DNA of 64,000 nucleotides from Heliorestis convoluta (GTDB lineage Bacteria > Bacillota > Desulfitobacteriia > Heliobacteriales > Heliobacteriaceae): NCBI RefSeq assembly GCF_009649955.1, contig NZ_CP045875.1:1779501-1843500 (forward strand), read 5' to 3'. The notes beneath the pieces were generated by a model. It was given only the letters and a program-made list of their open reading frames with translations. It was not told where the DNA came from and did no database searches. Of this stretch, positions 19,496 to 29,257 are shown one piece after another; position 1 is the stretch's first letter; every line of letters begins with the position of its first letter. The position numbers and the translations under genes are program-made.

Positions 19496-21799
19496 TTGCC
19501 TTTTCAGTTGGAGGTGGCTATTTCGGAAAAGGACTTCGTCAATAGAGGGTACGCCCAGGTTATTGTTGATAGCACCCATAAAAATTTAGATCGTCCTTTT
19601 TATTATCTCATTCCGGAAGAAATGAGAGCCACCGTAGCACCAGGCATGGAAGTATACGTGCCTTTTCAACGCCGACTTCTTCGCGGTTGGATTATGGCGA
19701 TCGAAGAGACATTGCCTCTTGATTTATATGAGAAGAGCTTACTCAAGATTGAAGCTCTGAATGAACAATATAAGCTAGAAAACGACTTATTATCTCTTGT
19801 GCCCTACCTGTCAGGAAAACTTCTTTGTTCTCAAGCGGATATCTTACGCTCCCTGGCACCAGTAGGTGTGCAGAGAAAAGCACAGACTTGGATTGTTCTA
19901 CCAGAAAAATTATCAAAAGAAGAGCTCTATGCTTGGCAAGGCCTTGATCCTGATAGCGCTGCACTACTAGCCCGTCTTAATAGAGCGCCAGGGCAAAAGA
20001 TCAAGAAAAAAACTTTGTTAGCACAGCAAGAAGAAGGCCCTGTGCGGGCGCTTCAAAGATTGCTAAAAGATGGACTGGTCCTGGAAAAAAATGTATTGGC
20101 AGACAGAAAAGAAAGTAAAAGAATAGAGAAGCCCTCTACAGAGATAGAAACAAGCGAGGGGAAAATACTTACAGAGGAACAACAAGCTGCTCTTCGCAGA
20201 ATTATAGAAAAGATTGAAGAAAGAATTTTTGCAGTTTTTTTACTCCATGGTGTTACAGGCAGTGGTAAGACTGAAGTATATATTGAAGCAGCCAAGAAAG
20301 TGTTAGCTCGTAAGCAAAAGGTTCTTTACCTTGTTCCTGAAATTTCCTTAACGCCACAAACAGGTCGCCGATTGGGTGAGCGATTCGGTCGCTCTAACGT
20401 TGTTGTTTTACACAGTGCTTTACCGGAAGCAGAACGACGACAGCACTGGCAACGAATTGCCTCTGGTGAAATAGATATTGTTATTGGAGCTCGCTCGGCT
20501 GTCTTTGCGCCTTTACCGAATCTAGGTCTTGTGATTGTTGATGAAGAACACGAACCTTCCTATCGACAAGAAAAAGATCCAAAGTATCATGGGCGAGACG
20601 TAGCCATTCAAAGAGCGATTTACCATCAAGCTACCGTTTTGCTAGGTTCAGCAACGCCTTCGCTGGAAAGTTACGAAAAAGCCAAAAGAGGAATCTACGA
20701 GCTTATAGAATTAAAAAAGCGTGCTTTCGGACAGTCCATGCCCCCTGTCCATATTATTGACATGCGCCAAGAGTTAGCAGAAGGCCACAGAGGTATGCTA
20801 TCTCGACCTTTGCGTCAAGCCATTGAAGAACGATTGCAGCGGCAAGAGCAGGTAATCTTATACTTGAATCGACGAGGTTTTTCCACTTTCGTTCTTTGCC
20901 GTGACTGTGGCTATACAGTGCAGTGTTCTCGGTGCTCTATTTCGATGGTCTATCACCGTACCGGGGAAAAATTACACTGTCATTATTGTCAACAAAAAGA
21001 AGTTGTTCCGACCTTTTGTCCACAGTGCAAAAGCAAGTCCATTCGCTTTTTTGGGACAGGAACGCAAAAAATTGAAGCAGAACTAAGAGAGCTCTACCCT
21101 AGCGTTCCTGTTTTGCGAATCGATCGAGATGTGGCACAGCAAAAAGGCATGGAAGAAGTATTAGAACAATTTTCTCGTGGCGAAGCGCCGATTCTTATTG
21201 GGACACAAATGATTGCCAAAGGATTAGACTTTCCCCAAGTTACCCTTGTAGGTGTATTGGCCGCCGACGCGTCTCTCTATGTATCGGAATTTCGAGCTTC
21301 CGAAAGAACCTTTCAGTTGCTTTCTCAAGTAGCCGGTCGAGCCGGTCGAGCTCAAAAAGCAGGAGAAGTCATCTTACAAAGTTATTGTCCTGAGCATTAC
21401 TGTCTACAAGCTGTTAAAGAGCATGACTATCTCTCTTTTTATTACCGAGAGTTAGAGATTCGGAATAAGCTTGTCTATCCACCTTATTCCCAGCTTGCGC
21501 AAATCCTTTTTACAGGATTGAAAGACGAAGAAGTGCTTCAAGTGGCCCAATATTGGACAGATCTATTGAAAAAGATCAGTGCTAGGGAAAAGATTCAACT
21601 TGATGTCTGGGGTCCGGCGCCTGCTTCGATTCATCGCGTGGAAGAGAAGTTTCGTTGGACCGTGACAGCTCGCCAAGATCATCGTCATAGTGCAGAGCCT
21701 TTGCGGCATTTATTGCGGTTGGTTCAGACCACGTACCGAGAAGGTCAGAAGGGGAAGGCTGCTGTGGCTGTAAGCCTTTCTATCGATGGAACCGATTAG
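19496..21799 (+). CDS. priA: Primosomal replication restart helicase
   Basis: PriA is a 3'-5' helicase that reloads the replisome at stalled forks. Order: N-terminal 3'-BD (YAQVIVDSTHKNLDRPFYYLIP), winged helix, Walker A GVTGSGKTEVY (about residue 255), DEEH box (VDEEHEPSYRQEKDPKYHGRD), zinc module with four CxxC-type pairs near residues 470-515, and motif V/VI (IGTQMIAKGLDFP; LLSQVAGRAGRA). The start is uncertain. TTG 19496 is the longest frame but would be almost leaderless if the TATAAT at 19481 is used. GGAGGT at 19510-19515 would instead serve an ATT codon at 19520. Confidence 0.93.
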   Translation: MPFQLEVAISEKDFVNRGYAQVIVDSTHKNLDRPFYYLIPEEMRATVAPGMEVYVPFQRRLLRGWIMAIEETLPLDLYEKSLLKIEALNEQYKLENDLLSLVPYLSGKLLCSQADILRSLAPVGVQRKAQTWIVLPEKLSKEELYAWQGLDPDSAALLARLNRAPGQKIKKKTLLAQQEEGPVRALQRLLKDGLVLEKNVLADRKESKRIEKPSTEIETSEGKILTEEQQAALRRIIEKIEERIFAVFLLHGVTGSGKTEVYIEAAKKVLARKQKVLYLVPEISLTPQTGRRLGERFGRSNVVVLHSALPEAERRQHWQRIASGEIDIVIGARSAVFAPLPNLGLVIVDEEHEPSYRQEKDPKYHGRDVAIQRAIYHQATVLLGSATPSLESYEKAKRGIYELIELKKRAFGQSMPPVHIIDMRQELAEGHRGMLSRPLRQAIEERLQRQEQVILYLNRRGFSTFVLCRDCGYTVQCSRCSISMVYHRTGEKLHCHYCQQKEVVPTFCPQCKSKSIRFFGTGTQKIEAELRELYPSVPVLRIDRDVAQQKGMEEVLEQFSRGEAPILIGTQMIAKGLDFPQVTLVGVLAADASLYVSEFRASERTFQLLSQVAGRAGRAQKAGEVILQSYCPEHYCLQAVKEHDYLSFYYRELEIRNKLVYPPYSQLAQILFTGLKDEEVLQVAQYWTDLLKKISAREKIQLDVWGPAPASIHRVEEKFRWTVTARQDHRHSAEPLRHLLRLVQTTYREGQKGKAAVAVSLSIDGTD

Positions 21800-21830
21800 A
21801 AATGTCCATTTTATGTAAGGAGGAAATATT

Positions 21831-22298
21831 TTGGCTGTCTATGAAATACTAACGGTAGGTCATCCAGCTCTTCGTGAGAAAGCAAGAGAGGTAACAAAGT
21901 TTAATGAGAATCTAGGTCGTCTGCTTGATAATATGGTAGAAACAATGGTAGCGGCCAATGGTGTTGGTTTGGCGGCACCACAAATAGGCATTGGTAAGCG
22001 TGTCGTCGTCATTGATGTCGGTCAGGGGCCCATTGAACTGGTAAACCCTGTTCTGGTGGAATATAAAGGCACTATTCAGGAGGTAGAAGGCTGTCTTTCC
22101 GTGCCTGATTATACCGAGGAAGTGCAGCGCCATGGTTGGGTGAAGGTAAAAGCCCAAGATCGCCAGGGCCAAGAGTTTTTTATCGAAGGGACAGAGCTTT
22201 TGAGTCGAGCTCTACAGCATGAGATTGATCATCTTGATGGAGTTCTTTTTATTGATCGGGTTCAATCCAATCCTTTGCGGGACAGACGGGAGAGATAG
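21831..22298 (+). CDS. def: Peptide deformylase
   Basis: Def removes the formyl group from nascent proteins; it is paired functionally with fmt next door. The 155-residue product carries all three metal/active-site motifs: GVGLAAPQ (about residue 43), EGCLSVP (Cys metal ligand) and QHEIDHLDG (two His ligands and the catalytic Glu). The start is TTG 21831, preceded by AAGGAGG. Confidence 0.96.
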   Translation: MAVYEILTVGHPALREKAREVTKFNENLGRLLDNMVETMVAANGVGLAAPQIGIGKRVVVIDVGQGPIELVNPVLVEYKGTIQEVEGCLSVPDYTEEVQRHGWVKVKAQDRQGQEFFIEGTELLSRALQHEIDHLDGVLFIDRVQSNPLRDRRER

Positions 22299-22301
22299 TG
22301 A

Positions 22302-23243
22302 ATGCGCATTGTTTTTATGGGGACGCCAGATTTTGCTGTTCCGTCTTTGCGTGCTCTTGTGGAGGCGGGCTTTGAGGTGCCCTTTGTGGTGTCACGGCCG
22401 GACCGACCTCGGGGGAGAGGGCAGCAGAAAAGTGCCAGTCCTGTGAAAATAGCTGCCCAGGAATTAGGAATTCCTGTATACCATCCTGTGAAACTCGATG
22501 ATTCTTTTATTGAGCAGTTGAAAGAACAGAAGATTGATCTTGGTGTTGTCGTGGCTTTTGGTCGCATTTTACCGCTTCCTCTTTTAGAATCGTTGCCACT
22601 AGGTTGGGTCAACGTCCATGCTTCCTTATTGCCAGCCTATCGTGGGGCGGCACCGATTCATCGAGCAGTCATAGCTGGTGAAAAGGAAACAGGTATTACA
22701 ACCATGGTAATGAGTGAAGGCCTTGACGAAGGCGACATGTTGTTGCAAGAAAAGATTGCGATCCATCCTGATGATACGGTGGGGCATGTTCATGACAAGT
22801 TGGCCCTTGTTGGTGCTGACTTGCTTGTGAAAACGCTGCAAAAGTGGGAGCAAGGAGAATTAAAAAGGATTCCTCAGAATCATGAGGAGGCTACATATGC
22901 TTCCATGCTTCATCGAGAAGATGAAAAGATCCAATGGCATTATAATGCAGAAACCATTCACAACCAAGTGCGTGGCCTAACACCTTGGCCGGGTGCATAT
23001 ATGGAGGACCAGGGCAAAGTTGTGAAAGTGGTGAAAGGTAGACTGCGCATAGAAGGGCTTCATCTTGCGACAGAAGAGGGTCAACTTGGTGAAATTGTTG
23101 CCATTGACGGAGATGAAGTGGCTATTGCAACGGGAAAAGGACTTTATTGGCTGCAAGAGCTTCGTCCTTCAGGAAGTAAAACCATGACGGCCAGTGCCTA
23201 TGTTCGCGGGAGAAGGATCTCAAAAGGTTATTGTTTCACCTAG
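22302..23243 (+). CDS. fmt: Methionyl-tRNA formyltransferase
   Basis: Fmt formylates initiator Met-tRNA using 10-formyl-tetrahydrofolate. The 313-residue protein starts MRIVFMGTPDFAVPSL; SLLPAYRGAAPIHRAVIAGE near residue 110 includes the catalytic region. A C-terminal OB-fold tRNA-binding domain starts about residue 205 (VRGLTPWPGAY). ATG 22302 begins three bases after the def stop, inside the def-fmt pair. Confidence 0.96.
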   Translation: MRIVFMGTPDFAVPSLRALVEAGFEVPFVVSRPDRPRGRGQQKSASPVKIAAQELGIPVYHPVKLDDSFIEQLKEQKIDLGVVVAFGRILPLPLLESLPLGWVNVHASLLPAYRGAAPIHRAVIAGEKETGITTMVMSEGLDEGDMLLQEKIAIHPDDTVGHVHDKLALVGADLLVKTLQKWEQGELKRIPQNHEEATYASMLHREDEKIQWHYNAETIHNQVRGLTPWPGAYMEDQGKVVKVVKGRLRIEGLHLATEEGQLGEIVAIDGDEVAIATGKGLYWLQELRPSGSKTMTASAYVRGRRISKGYCFT

Positions 23244-23280
23244 ACTTTTTAGCCATCATTGCCAGGAGAGGTGAAGAAGG

Positions 23281-24111
23281 ATGCATATACGTAAAAGATT
23301 GTTTATTGGCTTAATGGTTGTAAGCTTTGTCACCGTGCTGTTCCTTCTATTAGTTGGCTGGTACACCATTAACTATCAAGAGCATTTATGGAATCAGGCC
23401 TTGATTGGTTTGGTGGGCCTTGTTTTTCTGGGCCTTATCTTAATCATTGCTTTTGGAATTGGCGCTATGATCTTCTCCATATGGCAAGATAGAGCAATAC
23501 CGCAACTGTATCGATGGACTCGCATGGCTACGAATGTTTTATTCCCTTTGGCACTGGTCCTGGCTAAAATACTAGGTATCTCTTCGGACCGATTAAAAAG
23601 CAGTTTTATTGAAGTAAGCAATCAACTCATCCGAACAAGAGACTTTCAAGTGGAACCGGAACGAGTGATGATCCTAGGGCCTCATTGTTTACAGAAAACA
23701 AGTTGTCCCCATAAGATTACTCTCGATATTAACAACTGCAAAGAATGCGGCGGCTGCCCCATAGATGGTTTGAAGCGGTTGTCCAATCGCTATGGTGTCG
23801 TCTTGACCATTGCTTCCGGAGGAACTTGGGCTCGCAAAATGATTCTGGAAAATAGACCAAAAGCCATTGTCGCTGTAGCTTGTGAAAGAGACCTTACAAG
23901 TGGCATTCAAGATATCGATCGAATTCCCGTTATTGGCGTTTTAAACGACCGGCCGGAAGGGCCCTGCTGTAATACCCGCGTCGATTTAGATAGAGTTGAA
24001 CAAGCCATTCGCTTTTTTATTTATGGCGATAGAGCGAGTTGGACGCTAGATAGTTCGCCTACTTCGGAAAGAATGCTTAAAAAAAGGACGACCAGTAAAA
24101 TTATTAGCTAG
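23281..24111 (+). CDS. DUF116 membrane-anchored cysteine-rich protein
   Basis: Function unknown. The 276-residue protein has two N-terminal membrane segments (about residues 8-28 and 40-65), then a cytosolic DUF116 domain. That domain has a conserved cysteine set: LGPHCLQKTSCPHK, NNCKECGGCPIDGL and the later VACERDL and EGPCCNTRVD. The pattern suggests metal or Fe-S binding (inference). DUF116 genes sit between fmt and rsmB in several Clostridia, as here. ATG 23281 follows GGAGAGGTGAAG. Confidence 0.85.
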   Translation: MHIRKRLFIGLMVVSFVTVLFLLLVGWYTINYQEHLWNQALIGLVGLVFLGLILIIAFGIGAMIFSIWQDRAIPQLYRWTRMATNVLFPLALVLAKILGISSDRLKSSFIEVSNQLIRTRDFQVEPERVMILGPHCLQKTSCPHKITLDINNCKECGGCPIDGLKRLSNRYGVVLTIASGGTWARKMILENRPKAIVAVACERDLTSGIQDIDRIPVIGVLNDRPEGPCCNTRVDLDRVEQAIRFFIYGDRASWTLDSSPTSERMLKKRTTSKIIS

Positions 24112-24121
24112 AGGTGTGTCG

Positions 24122-25474
24122 ATGAAAGAATCTGCTCGACAATGGGCCTACCAGGTGCTTGCGGCTGTAGAAGAAAGACAGGCTTATGCCAATTTGCAAT
24201 TGTCTCATGTATTAAACAAAAGCAATCTGGCCAGGATGGATCGAGCCTTTGTTACAGAGCTTGTTCTCGGCGTATTGCGACGACAAAATGCCTTAGACTT
24301 TGCGATCAATTGCTTTTTAGACAGGCCTGGCAAATTGCCTAAAGAAATTCGTCGTCTCCTTCGACTTGGTTTTTACCAAGTTCTTTTTCTCGATCGCGTT
24401 CCCGATGCTGTGGCCAGCAATGAAACGGTAGAGCAAGCCAAAGGACTGGCCAAAGGAAAGTTTGTCTCTCTTGTCAATGGTGTTTTACGGCAACTGGTCA
24501 GAAAAAGAGAAATTCCCTGGCCTAGCTGGGATAAAAACCCCATCGACTATCTTGTTGTGGTTGAATCCCATCCTCAATGGCTTGTAGAACGATGGGTCAA
24601 ACAATATGGCCTCGAAAAGGCAAGAGCTATCTGTGAATGGAATAATAAGCCTGCGACGGTAACGCTACGAACCAATCTATTGCGTAGGGACCGGAAAAGA
24701 CTCTTAGAGGACTTTGCAAAAGAGGATGTAGAAGCCAACGCTTCTCCCTTTTCTCCCCAAGGCATTACACTAAAGGGCTCTTCGGCCATTACAGCTTTGC
24801 CTGGTTTTTTAGAAGGTCTATTTACAGTACAAGACGAAAGCTCCATGGTTATAGCGCCGATTGTGGCGCCCCAAGAAGGTGAAATTATTGTTGATGCTTG
24901 TGCAGCACCCGGTGGCAAAACGACACACTTGGCCGAGTTATCAAATGATAAAGCTATCATACATGCTTGGGATATTCATCCTCACAAAATGGGCCTGATT
25001 CGTCAGAATTGCGAACGTCTGGGTGTAAAGAGCGTCAAAATAAAAGCCATCGATGCTCAGAAACCACCGGAGGAATTAATAGGCAAAGTGGATCGAATCC
25101 TGGTCGATGCACCTTGTAGCGGTTTGGGCGTTTTAAGAAGAAAGCCAGAATTACGTTATCGTCTTACAGAGAAAGATATCGATTCCTTGCGTAACCTGCA
25201 ATCCAAAATATTAGATGGTCTGGCACCTCTTCTTAAGCCGGGTGGAACCCTTGTCTATTCCACTTGTACCATCGAACCGGAAGAAAATTTTCAACAGGTC
25301 AAAGATTTTTTGCAACGACATCAAGAGTTTGAAAGAGACGAATTGATGCCCTATCTGCCGCCTTTGGAATTTTCAGAAGAAGAAAAGCGTCAAATTGAGA
25401 AAGGCTTCTGGCAGATATTGCCTTATCGATACCATTCTGATGGCTTTTTTGTAGCTCGTCTAAGGAGGAAGTAG
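24122..25474 (+). CDS. rsmB: 16S rRNA m5C967 methyltransferase
   Basis: RsmB methylates C967 of 16S rRNA with SAM. The 450-residue protein has an N-terminal NusB-like domain (about residues 5-130), then a Rossmann methyltransferase with VDACAAPGGKTTHLAEL (SAM site), VDAPCSGLGVLRRKPE (first catalytic Cys) and YSTCTIEPEEN (second catalytic Cys). ATG 24122 is five bases after GAGGTG; GTG 24116 is an alternative inside that site. It overlaps or abuts both neighbours in the operon. Confidence 0.95.
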   Translation: MKESARQWAYQVLAAVEERQAYANLQLSHVLNKSNLARMDRAFVTELVLGVLRRQNALDFAINCFLDRPGKLPKEIRRLLRLGFYQVLFLDRVPDAVASNETVEQAKGLAKGKFVSLVNGVLRQLVRKREIPWPSWDKNPIDYLVVVESHPQWLVERWVKQYGLEKARAICEWNNKPATVTLRTNLLRRDRKRLLEDFAKEDVEANASPFSPQGITLKGSSAITALPGFLEGLFTVQDESSMVIAPIVAPQEGEIIVDACAAPGGKTTHLAELSNDKAIIHAWDIHPHKMGLIRQNCERLGVKSVKIKAIDAQKPPEELIGKVDRILVDAPCSGLGVLRRKPELRYRLTEKDIDSLRNLQSKILDGLAPLLKPGGTLVYSTCTIEPEENFQQVKDFLQRHQEFERDELMPYLPPLEFSEEEKRQIEKGFWQILPYRYHSDGFFVARLRRK

Positions 25475-25477
25475 ACC

Positions 25478-26554
25478 ATGGTCTCATCGATGCCCCCTTT
25501 GCGAGGGTTGCTACCGGAAGAAATTGGCTCTTATATACAACAATGGGGTCATAAGCCCTATCGCGGCAAACAAATCTTTACTTGGATCCAATCGCAAGCT
25601 GTCCAGAGGGCCGATGAAATGACCGATCTGCCCAAAGGGTTACGACAAGAGATAGAAGAAAGAAAGTTGCTGCAGCCTCTGCGGAGGAAAGCAAAGCAGA
25701 TCTCGCGAGATGGTACAGAAAAATATCTATGGGAACTTGGAGACGGTGAATGCATCGAAACAGTGTGCATGCCCTATGAGCGACGACAAAGTCGTCAAAG
25801 GGTTACGCTTTGCCTTTCAACACAGGTTGGTTGCCCTTTAGGCTGTAAATTTTGTGCAACGGGTCAACAAGGATTTACTCGCAACCTGACAGCAGCAGAA
25901 ATTCTAGGGCAGGTCTTAGATATTACCTACGAAAAGCGTCTGGAAAAGCAGGACTTTAAGGTAACCAATATTGTCTTTATGGGCATGGGAGAACCAATGC
26001 TCAACTATGATGAAGTGAAAAAAGCCATTGCCCTCCTTACCCATCCCCAAGGACAAGCCATTGGTCAACGCCGCATCACTGTGTCTACAGCAGGTGTTGT
26101 CCCGGGGATAGAGCGATTTGCTGAAGAAGGATGGGAAGTTAACTTGGCTCTTTCACTTCATACCATCGATCCAGCTTTACGCAGCACTTGGATGCCTGTC
26201 AATGACCGCTATCCTTTAAAGGAAGTTCTAGAAGCTTGTAAAAGATACTGGGAGAAAACAAGACGACGTCTATCTGTCGAATATGCTCTCATTGCAGGTG
26301 TCAACGATAGCCTCGAAGATGCTCAAAAATTGGCAAAAACCTTTCATCAATGGCCTGTTCATCTCAACATTATTCCTGTTAACCCCGTGCAATCGAGCGG
26401 TGCCCTCCGACCGGCCAAAGAATCATTACAAAAATTCACGCAGGAATTACAACGACGGGGCCTTGAAGCAGTCGTTAGGGAAGAACGAGGTACCGATATT
26501 GATGCTGCTTGCGGCCAACTACGCAGTCAAAAGCAAAATAAGAAGGAGGGATGA
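25478..26554 (+). CDS. rlmN: Dual-specificity 23S rRNA A2503/tRNA A37 C2-methyltransferase
   Basis: RlmN is a radical SAM enzyme that methylates C2 of A2503 in 23S rRNA and A37 in some tRNAs. Radical SAM cysteines Cys119, Cys123 and Cys126 are visible in GCPLGCKFCATG. Other motifs are MGMGEPMLNYD, RRITVSTAGVVPGI, LALSLH and a C-terminal DIDAACGQL bearing the resolving Cys. The 358 residues are standard. Its TGA overlaps a start-like ATG of the next gene. Confidence 0.96.
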   Translation: MVSSMPPLRGLLPEEIGSYIQQWGHKPYRGKQIFTWIQSQAVQRADEMTDLPKGLRQEIEERKLLQPLRRKAKQISRDGTEKYLWELGDGECIETVCMPYERRQSRQRVTLCLSTQVGCPLGCKFCATGQQGFTRNLTAAEILGQVLDITYEKRLEKQDFKVTNIVFMGMGEPMLNYDEVKKAIALLTHPQGQAIGQRRITVSTAGVVPGIERFAEEGWEVNLALSLHTIDPALRSTWMPVNDRYPLKEVLEACKRYWEKTRRRLSVEYALIAGVNDSLEDAQKLAKTFHQWPVHLNIIPVNPVQSSGALRPAKESLQKFTQELQRRGLEAVVREERGTDIDAACGQLRSQKQNKKEG

Positions 26555-26556
26555 AG

Positions 26557-27321
26557 ATGAAATGTCCCGTACAATCGATCGTCCGAACGGATGTAGGGCG
26601 CGTTCGAAAGACTAACGAAGATAGTTATCTCATTGATTGTGACGATGGACTTTTCGTCGTTGCCGATGGGATGGGCGGTCATGAAGCCGGTGAGGTAGCC
26701 AGTGCGCTGGCTGTTAAAGCAATTGCCTCATACTGGCAAGAAGAAAGAGAAAAGGCAAAAGGGATTCACGAATTGGAAATAGCTTGTCAAAAAGCGAATT
26801 ATCAAATCTATCAAGAGTCTCAAAAAAATCCAAAGCTATCAGGAATGGGTACAACAGTAACAGCACTTTTTGTATCTCAAGGATCGCTTATGATTGCCCA
26901 TGTCGGTGACAGTCGAGCTTACAAAATGAGTCTGGGAAAGCTGCATCAGTTGACACTGGATCACTCCTTTGTAGAAGAAATGGTTCGCCAAGGTAAGATT
27001 ACGAAAGAAGAAGCCCAAGCCCATCCCCAAAGAAATGTCATTACCAGAGCCTTAGGGACCCATGCAGAAGTGAAAGTTGATCTGATAGAAGAAAAATGGG
27101 CTTATGAAGATCTCGTTCTTTTATGTACAGATGGACTTACGAATCTCGTTACAGAACAGGAAATTGAAGAAGTTTTTAAAATCATGGTTCAACCTTTTCA
27201 AAGAGATGTCTTAGAAAAAAGTGCCGATCGACTGATGGAGCTTGTACTAGAACGAGGCGGCCACGACAACGTCACCTTTCTAATCCTTTGGCATGAGGAT
27301 CAGGAAGGATGGTCGCAATGA
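26557..27321 (+). CDS. PP2C-family Ser/Thr protein phosphatase (Stp/PrpC)
   Basis: This soluble metal-dependent phosphatase opposes the adjacent PASTA kinase. The 254 residues show TDVGRVRKTNEDSY, VVADGMGGHEAGE (metal-binding Asp), HVGDSRAYK, TDGLTNLV and GGHDNVTFLIL, all PP2C motifs in order. ATG 26557 has AAGGAGGG six bases upstream; ATG 26551 abuts it and is less likely. Its ATGA overlap with the kinase start indicates coupling. Confidence 0.94.
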   Translation: MKCPVQSIVRTDVGRVRKTNEDSYLIDCDDGLFVVADGMGGHEAGEVASALAVKAIASYWQEEREKAKGIHELEIACQKANYQIYQESQKNPKLSGMGTTVTALFVSQGSLMIAHVGDSRAYKMSLGKLHQLTLDHSFVEEMVRQGKITKEEAQAHPQRNVITRALGTHAEVKVDLIEEKWAYEDLVLLCTDGLTNLVTEQEIEEVFKIMVQPFQRDVLEKSADRLMELVLERGGHDNVTFLILWHEDQEGWSQ

Positions 27322-29222
27322 AAGGGCGCTTATTTGGAAACCGCTACGAAATCGTAGAATATCTTGGTGGCGGTGGCATGGCCCAAGTCTATAAATCCTG
27401 GGATCGACTTCTAGAAAGAGCTGTTACCATTAAGTTCTTACGAGAAGGCTTAACGAATGACGAAGAATTCGTTCGTCGTTTTCGAAGGGAAGCACAAGCC
27501 ATTGCTTCTTTATCCCACCCCAACATTGTAAACGTCTATGATGTGGGAAGAGAAGGCGAGACAGATTACATAGTGATGGAATATATCGACGGACCGACTT
27601 TGAAAGAAGTGATTCGTCGTCGGGGGCCCTTGCCTCCCGTAGAAGCTGTGAACCTGGCACGCCAAATATGTGATGCTTTAGAACATGCCCATGAGAACAA
27701 GATCATTCATCGAGATATTAAACCGCACAATATTTTACTAACCAATTCAGGCCGAGTGAAAGTAACAGACTTTGGCATCGCCCGCTCTACCACACAAAAT
27801 ACCATGACCATGGATCGAACCATTGTAGGTTCTGTTCACTATCTTTCGCCCGAACAAGCCCGTGGACTTCCTGTGGATGAAAAATCAGATATCTACTCTC
27901 TCGGCGTTGTCTTATACGAATTGCTTACCGGTCGAGTCCCCTTTCAAGGTGAGACGCCCATTGCTGTTGCTTTGCAACAAATTCAAGAACAACCACAGGC
28001 CCTATCAGAGATTCAAGAAGAAGTTCCCCAGGCATTAGAAGAAATTGTACTTCGTGCTTTAGAAAAAAGTGCAGAGCGCCGGTACAACAATGCCAGAGCA
28101 TTGCGAGAAGACTTGGAGCATGTTTTTACTGGCACTATAGTAGGACGACTGCCTCTTGACGATGATAGCCCTACCATGCGATTGGATCTTCCAATTCCAC
28201 TAGAAAAAGATCGAGTCAGTGAGAGCAATAAAACGCCTCAGACAGAGCAAAAAGCCAAAAAAGTTCAAGAAGAGTCTTCTTCCCCCGTGAACTGGAAAGT
28301 GCTCCTTTCTTCTTTGCTACTCCTTGCTCTCATTGCTTTCGCCAGTTCTTTTGCCTGGCAGCGCTATATGAATGTACCAGAGGTTATGTTACCTCGCGTC
28401 GTAGGCATGCACTATAGGGAAGCCATTGAGGCCATACAAAAAGAAGGGCTACAAGTACAAGTAGAGGCAGTTCATCATCGTGAAGTTGCTCGAGATCTCG
28501 TCATTAGCCAAGATCCTGAAGGCAATCGTATGGTCAAGCAAACAAGAGAAGTGCGCCTAACCGTTAGCCAGGGACCCAAGCTACATCCCGTTCCTCCTGT
28601 GACAGGCATGACAGAGCGTGAAGCAATTCTTCGATTGCAAGAAGCAGATTTTGCTTATGAAATTACAGAGGAGTATAGCGAGCGGGGTGCTGTTGGCACT
28701 GTCTTATCACAAAGACCGGCCGCCAATACAGAGCAACCTGCAGGCACGGTCATTGAGCTGAGAATAAGCAAAGGACCACAAAGACAGGGTCTTATGCCAG
28801 CACTGATTGGTTTATCTGCAGAAGAAGCCAAAACGCTGTTAAAACCTCTTGAAGTTCAGATCGAGCAACAAGAAGAAAAAAGCGATCGTCATGATGCAGG
28901 CACTGTATTATCACAAGATCCTTCCGCAAACAGTAGAGTTGATAAAGGTGCTACGGTAAGGATTACAATTAGTACGATGGCTGAAGTTCAGATACAAGAG
29001 CAAGAACAGAAAAAAGTAACACCTATCACTTTGTTAATTCCCGAAGAATCTTCTGAAGCGCCTGTACGGATTCTGCTGATCCAAGGAGAACAAACAAAAG
29101 AAGTATACGCAGGGACACACAAAGGCGGAGATACAGTCAGCCAACAGGTAGAATATACAGGTCAAGCAACGATTCAAGGCTTTATTAACGGTGAAAAAGT
29201 ATTAGAGCGAAAAGTAGAATAG
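27318..29222 (+). CDS. PASTA-domain Ser/Thr protein kinase (PrkC/Stk)
   Basis: A membrane kinase that senses peptidoglycan fragments and phosphorylates growth and translation factors. Kinase domain about residues 10-270: GGGGMAQVYK, catalytic Lys in VTIKFL, HRDIKPHNILL, DFGIAR, and the activation-segment block SVHYLSPEQARG. A single membrane helix lies near 326-347. Three PASTA repeats follow between about 350 and 560, then a tail of about 75 residues with unknown role. ATG 27318 fits AGGAAGG; ATG 27309 abuts it. It overlaps the phosphatase stop by four bases. Confidence 0.95.
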   Translation: MKGRLFGNRYEIVEYLGGGGMAQVYKSWDRLLERAVTIKFLREGLTNDEEFVRRFRREAQAIASLSHPNIVNVYDVGREGETDYIVMEYIDGPTLKEVIRRRGPLPPVEAVNLARQICDALEHAHENKIIHRDIKPHNILLTNSGRVKVTDFGIARSTTQNTMTMDRTIVGSVHYLSPEQARGLPVDEKSDIYSLGVVLYELLTGRVPFQGETPIAVALQQIQEQPQALSEIQEEVPQALEEIVLRALEKSAERRYNNARALREDLEHVFTGTIVGRLPLDDDSPTMRLDLPIPLEKDRVSESNKTPQTEQKAKKVQEESSSPVNWKVLLSSLLLLALIAFASSFAWQRYMNVPEVMLPRVVGMHYREAIEAIQKEGLQVQVEAVHHREVARDLVISQDPEGNRMVKQTREVRLTVSQGPKLHPVPPVTGMTEREAILRLQEADFAYEITEEYSERGAVGTVLSQRPAANTEQPAGTVIELRISKGPQRQGLMPALIGLSAEEAKTLLKPLEVQIEQQEEKSDRHDAGTVLSQDPSANSRVDKGATVRITISTMAEVQIQEQEQKKVTPITLLIPEESSEAPVRILLIQGEQTKEVYAGTHKGGDTVSQQVEYTGQATIQGFINGEKVLERKVE

Positions 29223-29257
29223 ACGAAAAGCGAAGTGGCATCGCAAGGAGGGTATCT

